A model generated the notes under the pieces. It was not told the DNA's origin. It did no database searches and saw only the letters and a list, made by a program, of their open reading frames with translations. A DNA stretch of 11,409 nucleotides from 66-474 sp035695065. Its GTDB lineage: Bacteria; Pseudomonadota; Gammaproteobacteria; Xanthomonadales; Rhodanobacteraceae. Both the position numbers and the translations under genes were made by a program. Positions 4,069 through 11,409 of the stretch are shown here, one piece after another. Within the stretch, counting starts at the first letter, position 1; every line of letters starts with the position of its first letter. The stretch lies in NCBI GenBank assembly GCA_035695065.1, contig DASSEW010000051.1, forward strand, positions 1-11,409, written 5' to 3'.

Positions 4069-5745
4069 CTACGTCGTCTGCGCCTTCTCCAGCATCTTCT
4101 TCGCGTGCGCGCGCGCTTCGCGGCCGATCTCCACGCCGCCGAGCATGCGCGCCAGTTCCTCGTTGCGGCCCTTCGCATCCAGCGCGGCGATGTGCGTGCG
4201 CGTGGATTTGCCTTCCACGGATTTCGCGACGTGGAGGTGCGCATGGCCCTGCGCGGCGACCTGCGGAAGATGCGTCACGCACAGCACCTGCCGCTGGCTC
4301 CCGAGCGCGCGCAGTTTCGCGCCGACCACTTCCGCGACCGCACCGCCGATGCCTGCGTCCACTTCATCGAACACCATCGTGCCGGTCGCGTCAGCGCCCA
4401 GCGCCGCCACTTCGATCGCAAGTCCGATGCGCGAGAGCTCGCCGCCGGAAGCCACGCGCCGCAACGGCCGCGGCGGCATGCCGGGATTGGCGGAGACCAG
4501 GAATTCGCAGCGCTCGCGGCCTTGCGCATCGGGTTCGCCGCCGGCCTGCGGCTCGAGTTCCGCCGCGAAGCTGCCGCCGGCCATGCCGAGTTCGCCCATC
4601 AGGGCGCTGACCGAAGCGCCGAGTTTTTTCGCCGCGCTCGCGCGGCCTTTGGATAGCGCCTTCGCCGCCGTGTCGTAATCGCGCGCGAGTTGCTCGCGCT
4701 GTGCGGCGAGTTTCGCCAGCGCATCCCCGGCGCCTTCCAGCGACTGCAATTCCTCGTTCAATTGCTCCATGCGCGCGTGCAATTCTGATGCGGGCACGCG
4801 ATGGCGGCGCGCAAGATCGTGCAGCGCGGCCAGGTGCGCATCCACTTCCGCATAACGTTGCGGATCCAGATCCATGTCCTGCGCATAGCGCGACAAGGCA
4901 TCGGCCGCTTCGCCGAGCTGGATGCCGGCGCTGTCCAGCAATTCCAGCGGACCGCGCAGCGCGGGGTCGAGTTCGGCGAGGCGCTCCAGTTCGCCCTTGG
5001 CGCGCGCGATGCTGCGCGCCGCGGCGTATTCGGAATCGCCGTCCAGCAATTCGGCCAGGCCCGACGCACCTTCGGCCAGCTTGCCGGCATTCGCCAGTCG
5101 CTGGTGCTGTGTTTCCAGATCGGCAAGTGCTTCCGGCGCGAGCGCCCAGCGTTGCAGCTCGGAGAGTTCGTGGCGCAGCAGCTCAATGCGCGCCTGGGCA
5201 TCCTCGCCGCCCGCGAGCTTGCGTTCGCGCGCGACGATGTCGCGCCATTGGCTTGCAAGCTCGCGCACGTGCGCGGCCTGCTCCTGCAAACCACCGAACG
5301 CATCCAGCAATTGCAATTGCTGCGCGCGGTCCAGCAACGCCTGGTGTTCGTGCTGGCCGTGGATTTCGACCAGCGATGCCGCGAGTTCGCCCAGTTGCGA
5401 AAGACTCGCCGCACGGCCGTTGATCCAGGCACGCGAGCCGCCTTCGGCTGCGATGACGCGGCGCAGCCGGCAGCCGCCGTCCTCGTCGTCCAGTGCCTGT
5501 TCGGCCAGCCACGCACGCGCGGAGGGCAGGGCGGCCAGCTGAAATTCGGCGGCGAGTTCCGCGCGCTCGCAATCTGCGCGCACCATCCCGCTGTCGGCGC
5601 GAGCGCCCGAAAGCAGCAGCAGCGCATCCACCAGCAGCGACTTGCCCGCGCCGGTTTCGCCGGTGACCACGGTAAGCCCCGCGCCAAATTCGATCTCGGC
5701 GGCTTCGACCACGGCGAAGTTGCGGACGGAAAGATGGGTGAGCAT
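4069..5745 (-). CDS. recN: DNA repair protein RecN
   Basis: RecN is an SMC-like ATPase that acts early in recombinational repair of double-strand breaks. The 558-residue protein has the N-terminal FAVVEAAEIEFGAGLTVVTG (10-29) with Walker A GETGAGKS (29-36), a region HGQHEHQALLD near the start of the coiled coil, long alanine/leucine/glutamate-rich coiled-coil stretches through the middle, the ABC signature SGGELSR (433-439), Walker B MVFDEVDAGIGG (457-468) and the switch segment VTHLPQVAA (490-498). Length is typical (E. coli 553). The start at 5745 gives the canonical N-terminus MLTHLSVRNFAVVE. It is divergent from hrcA with 44 bp between starts and convergent with fur. I see no E. coli-type LexA box; damage control by another LexA site cannot be excluded. 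Confidence 0.96.
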   Translation of the reverse strand: MLTHLSVRNFAVVEAAEIEFGAGLTVVTGETGAGKSLLVDALLLLSGARADSGMVRADCERAELAAEFQLAALPSARAWLAEQALDDEDGGCRLRRVIAAEGGSRAWINGRAASLSQLGELAASLVEIHGQHEHQALLDRAQQLQLLDAFGGLQEQAAHVRELASQWRDIVARERKLAGGEDAQARIELLRHELSELQRWALAPEALADLETQHQRLANAGKLAEGASGLAELLDGDSEYAAARSIARAKGELERLAELDPALRGPLELLDSAGIQLGEAADALSRYAQDMDLDPQRYAEVDAHLAALHDLARRHRVPASELHARMEQLNEELQSLEGAGDALAKLAAQREQLARDYDTAAKALSKGRASAAKKLGASVSALMGELGMAGGSFAAELEPQAGGEPDAQGRERCEFLVSANPGMPPRPLRRVASGGELSRIGLAIEVAALGADATGTMVFDEVDAGIGGAVAEVVGAKLRALGSQRQVLCVTHLPQVAAQGHAHLHVAKSVEGKSTRTHIAALDAKGRNEELARMLGGVEIGREARAHAKKMLEKAQTT

Positions 5746-5789
5746 GGTGGAGGATTGTATGCGAGCGGATGCGGTACGATCTTTTCTCT
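5746..5789. promoter_or_regulatory. 44-bp divergent recN/hrcA promoter region
   Basis: On the minus strand TACAAT (5759-5754) lies eight bases before the recN ATG, and on the plus strand TACGAT (5775-5780) lies nine bases before the hrcA ATG at 5790. Both look like -10 boxes placed so that transcription would begin at or very near the start codon. Neither gene has a clear Shine-Dalgarno sequence and neither -35 is convincing. No CIRCE inverted repeat (TTAGCACTC...GAGTGCTAA) is present. Confidence 0.35.
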
Positions 5790-6830
5790 ATGCCGAGCCC
5801 CACGAATCTCGACGCCCGTTCCCGCCACCTGCTGCGCGTGCTGATCGCGCAGTATCTGGAAGAGGGCCAGCCGGTCGGTTCGCGCACGCTGTCGCGCTCG
5901 TCCGGGCTGGACGTCAGCCCGGCCACGATTCGCAACATCATGTCGGATCTGGAAGAGCTGGGCCTGATCGCCTCGCCGCACACCTCCGCCGGGCGCGTGC
6001 CGACCGCGCAGGGGTTGCGCCTGTTCGTGGACAGCCTGCTGGAAATCAAGCCACTGCCGCGCGAAGCGATGGCGCAGATGCAGCGCGGACTGCCGCGCGA
6101 GCAGGCGACCACGCGCGATCTGCTCGGCAACGCGTCCACGCTGCTTTCGGCGATGACCCATTTCGTCGGCGTGGTGACCGTGCCGGGTGGTTCGGAAGTG
6201 CCGCTGAAGCAGATCGAATTCGTGATGCTGGATGCCGGGCGCGTGCTGGCGATCCTGGTGTTCGCGGATGGCCAGGTGCAGAACCGCGTACTGGCGCTGC
6301 GCCAGCCGCTGGATGCGCGTGCACTGGAGCAGGCTTCCAATTTCCTGAACGAGCATTACGCCGGCCTGCGGCTGGACGAGATCCGCCTGCGCGTGCTGGC
6401 GGAATTGCGCGCGGCCGGCTCCGAATTGAACCGCACGCTGGACGCCGCGGTGGAAGTGGCCGCACAGACCTTCGCGCCGGAGCCGGAAGCGGACATGCTG
6501 GTCAGCGGGCAGACCAACCTGATGGGCGGCGAGGAAGGTCCGCAGATGGATCGCCTGCGCGAACTGTTCGAGGCGTTCCAGCGCAAGCGCGACCTGCTGA
6601 GCCTACTGGAAGGTTGCGCGCGGGCGCCGGGCGTGCGGCTGTTCATCGGAGAGGAATCCGGCTTTGCGCCGCTGGAAGGGTTCAGCCTGATCAGCGCCCC
6701 TTATGGCGCCGGCGGCCGCGTGCTGGGCGCGCTGGGGGTGATCGGCCCCACCCGCATGGCTTATGATCGCGTGATCCCGGTGGTGCAGGCCACCGCCCAG
6801 ATGCTCTCCGGAGTATTGGGCGGCTCTTGA
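5790..6830 (+). CDS. hrcA: heat-inducible transcription repressor HrcA
   Basis: HrcA represses chaperone genes by binding CIRCE operators and needs GroEL to be active. The 346-residue protein has an N-terminal winged-helix domain, DARSRHLLRVLIAQYLEEGQ (8-27), then PVGSRTLSRSSGLDVSPATI (28-47) and RNIMSDLEELGLIASPHTSA (48-67) with the hallmark SAGRVPT (66-72), then a GAF-like middle domain and C-terminal dimerisation segments including FSLISAPYGAGGRVLGALGVIGPTRM. The start at 5790 is preferred over an in-frame ATG at 5769, which would add seven residues not like the family (MRYDLFS) and leave less room for a promoter. It is the first gene of the chaperone cluster. As no CIRCE is seen in the window, its targets are probably elsewhere, for example groESL; this is inference. 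Confidence 0.95.
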   Translation: MPSPTNLDARSRHLLRVLIAQYLEEGQPVGSRTLSRSSGLDVSPATIRNIMSDLEELGLIASPHTSAGRVPTAQGLRLFVDSLLEIKPLPREAMAQMQRGLPREQATTRDLLGNASTLLSAMTHFVGVVTVPGGSEVPLKQIEFVMLDAGRVLAILVFADGQVQNRVLALRQPLDARALEQASNFLNEHYAGLRLDEIRLRVLAELRAAGSELNRTLDAAVEVAAQTFAPEPEADMLVSGQTNLMGGEEGPQMDRLRELFEAFQRKRDLLSLLEGCARAPGVRLFIGEESGFAPLEGFSLISAPYGAGGRVLGALGVIGPTRMAYDRVIPVVQATAQMLSGVLGGS

Positions 6831-6853
6831 ATCGCGCCTCGCAGGCCGCATAA
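6826..6853 (+). promoter_or_regulatory. sigma-32-type heat-shock promoter before grpE
   Basis: CTTGAA (6826-6831), overlapping the hrcA stop codon, is followed after 14 bases by CCGCATAA (6846-6853). The sigma-32 consensus is CTTGAA, a 13-15 bp spacer and CCCCAT-T, so only one core base differs. It would give grpE a leader of about 60 bases and allow heat induction of grpE apart from hrcA. Confidence 0.6.
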
Positions 6854-6920
6854 CCCAGTTGTTGTGAGATCCACGCCCCGGCGCGGAAGCCGCGGTTTGC
6901 GTCGCGAAAGAGGAAGGGAC

Positions 6921-7457
6921 ATGACGGAAAAGGACAAGCTTGAAGAGGCCGGCAAGGCTGCCGCAGAGCAGGCCGCCAATGGACCCGACGAGCACGAGGC
7001 ATTGACCCGGCAGCTTGCCGAGGCCGAGACCACGATCGCCGGTTTGCGCGAGGCGCTGCTGCGCGACCGCGCCGAGATCGAGAACCAGCGCCGCCGCCTG
7101 CAGCGCGATCTCGAACAGACCCTGCGGTTCGCCAACGAGAAACTGCTGCGCGAATTGCTGCCGGTCTACGACGGCATGGAACATGGCCTGGCCGCCGATA
7201 CCGCGGACGCGGCCGCGTTGCGCGAAGGCATGCAACTGACGCTCAAGGCGCTGCACAAGCTCGGCGAATCCAACGGCCTGACCGAGGTCAATCCGCTGGG
7301 CGAAGCCTTCAATTCCGAAACGCAGGAAGCCATGAACATGGTCGCGACTCCCGAGCACGCGCCGGGCACCGTGGTGATGGTGATGCAGAAGGGCTACGTG
7401 CTGAACGGCCGGTTGTTGCGCCCGGCACTGGTGAGCGTGGCCAAAGAGCCGGAATAA
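6921..7457 (+). CDS. grpE: nucleotide exchange factor GrpE
   Basis: GrpE is the homodimeric exchange factor that releases ADP from DnaK in the cytosol. The 178-residue protein has a charged, flexible N-terminus, a long coiled-coil helix of about residues 25-75 (ALTRQLAEAETTIAGLREAL, then RDRAEIENQRRRLQRDLEQT), the LLRELLPVYDGMEHGLA four-helix segment (75-91), and the C-terminal beta domain ending in the family signature GYVLNGRLLRPALVSV (158-173). Length is usual (E. coli 197). The start at 6921 is supported by a strong AGGAAGG ribosome binding site (6911-6917); an in-frame ATG at 6864 gives an arginine-rich extension without family resemblance. It follows hrcA by 90 bp and precedes dnaK by 102 bp, both gaps carrying a heat-shock-type promoter. 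Confidence 0.96.
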   Translation: MTEKDKLEEAGKAAAEQAANGPDEHEALTRQLAEAETTIAGLREALLRDRAEIENQRRRLQRDLEQTLRFANEKLLRELLPVYDGMEHGLAADTADAAALREGMQLTLKALHKLGESNGLTEVNPLGEAFNSETQEAMNMVATPEHAPGTVVMVMQKGYVLNGRLLRPALVSVAKEPE

Positions 7458-7470
7458 GGCGCAGGACAAA

Positions 7471-7500
7471 CTTGAAACAGGGCCGTCAAGCCCCAGATAT
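7471..7500 (+). promoter_or_regulatory. sigma-32-type heat-shock promoter before dnaK
   Basis: CTTGAAA (7471-7477) and CCCCAGATAT (7491-7500) are separated, between CTTGAA and CCCC, by 14 bases. This matches the sigma-32 pattern CTTGAA-N13-15-CCCCAT-T with one change in the -10 core. Start of transcription near 7505 would leave a leader of about 55 bases before the dnaK ATG. Confidence 0.78.
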
Positions 7501-7511
7501 CCAAGCATGTT

Positions 7512-7525
7512 GCGGCCAAGGCCGC
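7512..7525 (+). other. stem-loop in the dnaK leader
   Basis: GCGGCC-AA-GGCCGC forms a perfect six-pair hairpin within the predicted dnaK 5' leader, 19 bases before the AGGGAG ribosome binding site (7545-7550). It could affect message stability or act on read-through from grpE; there is no T-run, so it is unlikely to be a strong terminator. Confidence 0.5.
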
Positions 7526-7559
7526 CTACCAGACAAAAGACACTAGGGAGCAAACCGAC

Positions 7560-9491
<1,932 letters not shown>

Positions 9492-9501
9492 GTTGTGTTA
9501 T

Positions 9502-9569
9502 CCGCCGATGCGTCGCGTCGGCGGGTCCGTGTTCGAGCCGCGTTGGAATGCACGCGGCTCAACACGGAC
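9502..9569 (+). other. two adjacent stem-loops after dnaK
   Basis: The first hairpin is CCGCCGA (9502-9508), a nine-base loop, TCGGCGG (9518-9524). The second begins at the next base: GTCCGTGTT (9525-9533) pairs with AACACGGAC (9561-9569), and inside it AGCCGCGT pairs with ACGCGGCT, giving about 17 pairs with a small internal loop. No T-run follows, so this is not a standard intrinsic terminator. It may stabilise the dnaK message 3' end or weaken read-through into the downstream genes. Confidence 0.72.
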
Positions 9570-9594
9570 AAGAACAAGATTCTCAACGGTCGTC

Positions 9595-9637
9595 ATTCCG
9601 GGGCCATCGCCGGTTCATTGGCGATGGAACCCGGAAT
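9595..9637 (+). repeat. long inverted repeat before the TMEM175-family gene
   Basis: ATTCCGGG (9595-9602) pairs with CCCGGAAT (9630-9637), and CCATCGCC (9604-9611) with GGCGATGG (9620-9627), leaving an eight-base loop. The CATTCCGGG...CCCGGAATCC form resembles interspersed palindromic repeats common in proteobacteria; genomic copy number cannot be seen here. It lies 41 bp before the next start codon and is followed by a T-rich stretch (CCATTTTGATTTTG), so partial termination is possible. Confidence 0.7.
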
Positions 9638-9678
9638 CCATTTTGATTTTGAAAGACGTCGCCGGACGGGGACTGGGG

Positions 9679-10263
9679 ATGCACAAGGGCCGGATGGAGG
9701 CATTCACCGATGGCGTGATCGCCGTGATCATCACCATCATGGTGCTGGAGCTCAAACTGCCGCGCGATGCGAGCTGGCAGGGTCTGCTCGCGGATGTTCC
9801 CGTCTTCCTGAGTTATGTATTGAGCTTCGCCTATGTGGGGATCTACTGGAACAACCATCACCACATGTTGCAGATGGTCAGCCACGTGAACGGCAAGGTG
9901 CTGTGGGCCAACCTCTTTTTCCTGTTCTGGCTGTCGTTGTTTCCCTTCACGACCAGTTGGCTGAATGAAACGCACCCGATGCCTGCGCCGGTCCCCACCG
10001 CGCTTTACGGCATCGTCCTGCTGCTCGCGGCGCTATCGTGGATCCCGCTCCTGCGCACGCTGATCGCGGCGAACGGCGGGGAAGAAAGCAAGCTGGGCGA
10101 GGCGCTGAAAGGCGACTGGAAGATCATCGTCTCGCCGATCGGTTACGTACTCGGCATTGTGTTGGCGTTTTTCGCGCCAATATTGTCGTGTGTGATTTAC
10201 GGCGCGATCGCGGCCCTGTGGTTTATCCCCGATCGCCGCCTCGAGACAAGATTGCAGGCATGA
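9679..10263 (+). CDS. TMEM175/DUF1211 family membrane protein, putative potassium channel
   Basis: The 194-residue protein matches the prokaryotic TMEM175 (DUF1211) family, whose studied members are potassium-conducting channels. The signature is in the first helix: RMEAFTDGVIAVIITIMVLE (5-24), with Phe9-Thr10-Asp11 where the family has FSD. About six hydrophobic spans can be seen, near residues 9-25, 42-58, 70-93, 105-124, 148-168 and 170-186, as expected for six-helix bacterial members. A histidine cluster, YWNNHHHMLQM, follows the second span. The start is set by the family N-terminus and a G-rich upstream stretch; the frame is open back to 9493, but that part is structured intergenic DNA. 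Its stop overlaps the dnaJ start (ATGA), implying coupled translation. Placement between dnaK and dnaJ is unusual. Ion selectivity is inferred from the family. Confidence 0.85.
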   Translation: MHKGRMEAFTDGVIAVIITIMVLELKLPRDASWQGLLADVPVFLSYVLSFAYVGIYWNNHHHMLQMVSHVNGKVLWANLFFLFWLSLFPFTTSWLNETHPMPAPVPTALYGIVLLLAALSWIPLLRTLIAANGGEESKLGEALKGDWKIIVSPIGYVLGIVLAFFAPILSCVIYGAIAALWFIPDRRLETRLQA

Positions 10264-11378
10264 AACGTTGCTACTACGAAGTCCTCGGCGTGGAGCGCAC
10301 TGCGACTGCCGAAGAGATCAAGAAATCGTTCCGCAAGGTGGCGATGAAATGCCATCCGGATCGCTGCCCCGACGATCCGCAGGCGCAGGAGAAATTCAAG
10401 GAAGCCAAGGAAGCATGGGACGTGCTGGGCGATCCGCAGCGGCGCGCGCAGTACGATCGCTTCGGTCATGCCGCCTTCGAGAACGGCATGGGCGGTGCTC
10501 GCGGCGGCGCCGGATTCGGCGACGTCGGTGACATCTTCGGCGACATCTTTTCCGACATCTTCGGTGGCGGCCGCCGCGCCGCGCGTGGCGCGGATTTGCG
10601 CTACGTGATGGAACTCGATCTCGAGGAAGCCGTCGCCGGCGTCGAGAAGAAGATCGAGATTCCCACGCTCGTCAACTGTCATCATTGCAACGGTTCGGGT
10701 TCCGCCGATGGCAAGACGGTGGCCTGCGCGACGTGTCGCGGCATGGGTCGCGTTCGCATGCAGAACGGCATCTTCTCGATCCAGCAGGCCTGCCCGCATT
10801 GCGGCGGCGCCGGCAAGACGATCCAGAACCCGTGCAAGCAGTGCCATGGCGAGGGACGGCTGCAGGACGAACGCACGCTGTCGGTGCGCATTCCCGCCGG
10901 CGTGGACAGCGGCGATCGCATCCGCCTCTCCGGGCAGGGCGAAGCCGGTCCCGCCGGCAGCGCGCCCGGCGACCTGTACGTGGAAGTGCATGTGCGCGAG
11001 CACGAGATTTTCCAGCGCGAGGGCGACGACCTGCACTGCGAGGTGCCGATCCGCCTGGCACAGGCCGCGCTGGGTGCGCAGATCGAAGTACCGACGTTGA
11101 ATGGCGGCACCACGATCAGCGTGCCGCCGGAAACCCAGAGCGGACACGTGTTCCGCCTGCGCGGGCAGGGTGTCAAATCCGTGCGCAGCGGGCGCACCGG
11201 TGACCTGCTGTGCCGCGTGGTCGTCGAAACGCCGGTGCGGTTGACCAGGGAGCAGCGCGAGCTGCTGGAGCAATTTGAAGCGACTTTCGCCGATGCCGAA
11301 GAAGCGGCGAAACATTCGCCGCGTGCCAGCTCCTTCATGTCCGGCGTGAAGCAGTTCTGGTCGAAAATGACTTCATAG
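10260..11378 (+). CDS. dnaJ: molecular chaperone DnaJ (Hsp40)
   Basis: DnaJ delivers substrates to DnaK and stimulates its ATPase. The 372-residue protein has the J-domain (1-70) with HPD at 32-34, a Gly/Phe-rich linker (about 69-110, with repeated DIFGDIFSDIFGGG), the zinc-binding domain with four CxxCxGxG motifs at 140-147 (CHHCNGSG), 156-163 (CATCRGMG), 178-185 (CPHCGGAG) and 192-199 (CKQCHGEG), and C-terminal beta domains with the LRGQGVKSVRSGRTGDLLCR stretch. Length is typical of type I DnaJ. The J-domain carries cysteines at 4, 31 and 36, so the HPD motif reads CHPDRC, where relatives usually have HHPDRN or YHPDRN. The start overlaps the upstream stop by four bases and has only a weak ribosome binding site, so translation probably depends on the membrane-protein gene before it. 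Confidence 0.97.
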   Translation: MKRCYYEVLGVERTATAEEIKKSFRKVAMKCHPDRCPDDPQAQEKFKEAKEAWDVLGDPQRRAQYDRFGHAAFENGMGGARGGAGFGDVGDIFGDIFSDIFGGGRRAARGADLRYVMELDLEEAVAGVEKKIEIPTLVNCHHCNGSGSADGKTVACATCRGMGRVRMQNGIFSIQQACPHCGGAGKTIQNPCKQCHGEGRLQDERTLSVRIPAGVDSGDRIRLSGQGEAGPAGSAPGDLYVEVHVREHEIFQREGDDLHCEVPIRLAQAALGAQIEVPTLNGGTTISVPPETQSGHVFRLRGQGVKSVRSGRTGDLLCRVVVETPVRLTREQRELLEQFEATFADAEEAAKHSPRASSFMSGVKQFWSKMTS

Positions 11379-11383
11379 AGCCG

Positions 11384-11409
11384 GGGACTCGGGACTCGGG
11401 ACTCGGGAC
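11384..11409 (+). repeat. tandem 7-bp repeat array 3 (GGGACTC), cut by the window end
   Basis: Three full copies of GGGACTC (11384-11404) and a partial fourth (11405-11409) start six bases after the dnaJ stop and continue beyond the window. Read in another phase the unit is GACTCGG, related to the GACTTTC unit of the arrays at 233-274 and 4021-4041. Confidence 0.88.

Noticed and set aside
5769..5789. Upstream in-frame start for hrcA
   Set aside because: The seven added residues do not resemble HrcA N-termini and would overlap the -10-like box TACGAT at 5775-5780.
5746..5789. LexA box for recN or CIRCE for hrcA
   Set aside because: Neither CTGT-N8-ACAG nor TTAGCACTC-N9-GAGTGCTAA, nor a close variant, is seen in the region.
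9493..9678. Earlier start for the TMEM175-family gene
   Set aside because: The added residues come from three stem-loops and show no family resemblance; MHKGRMEAFTDG is a complete N-terminus.

Overview
The window is a high-GC gammaproteobacterial chromosome segment. The gene order (ssrA, smpB, ratA-rnfH, bamE, fur, recN, hrcA-grpE-dnaK-dnaJ), a Fur protein lacking the first CxxC pair, and short G/C-rich hairpin repeats between genes all fit the order Xanthomonadales, perhaps near Rhodanobacteraceae. The placement is inferred from gene order and remembered protein features; no search was run.

Region by region. (1) 1-151 is the 5' part of tmRNA (ssrA) on the minus strand, with its 10-codon tag reading ANDDVYALAA. 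(2) 233-274 is a tandem 7-bp repeat lying between ssrA and a divergent sulfotransferase-family gene (282-1124). (3) 1150-1583 is a DUF559 (Vsr-like endonuclease fold) gene on the minus strand, broken by an amber codon at the expected RFW tryptophan and bounded on both sides by inverted copies of one hairpin repeat. (4) 1625-3350 holds smpB (minus), divergent ratA-rnfH (plus), and convergent bamE (minus), with a palindromic repeat over the rnfH stop. (5) 3547-5745 holds fur (plus) and recN (minus), convergent, separated by an inverted array of the same type of 7-bp repeat. (6) 5790-11378 is the heat-shock chaperone cluster hrcA-grpE-dnaK-[TMEM175/DUF1211 membrane protein]-dnaJ, followed by a third 7-bp repeat array that runs off the window.

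How the parts work together. tmRNA and SmpB form the trans-translation ribosome-rescue system; their genes are separated here by about 1.5 kb of accessory DNA. BamE is an outer-membrane assembly lipoprotein, Fur the iron regulator, RecN an SMC-like double-strand-break repair ATPase. HrcA, GrpE, DnaK and DnaJ are the Hsp70 machine and a repressor. Good sigma-32-type promoters precede grpE (CTTGAA-N14-CCGCAT) and dnaK (CTTGAA-N14-CCCCAG), and I see no CIRCE operator.

The less ordinary points are a six-helix TMEM175-family putative potassium channel gene between dnaK and dnaJ, overlapping dnaJ by four bases; three consecutive stem-loops after dnaK; the repeat-bounded DUF559 remnant; the GACTNNN heptamer arrays in three intergenic places; and three unusual cysteines in the DnaJ J-domain. 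I did not find a convincing wholly new multi-gene system; most of the window is core housekeeping.
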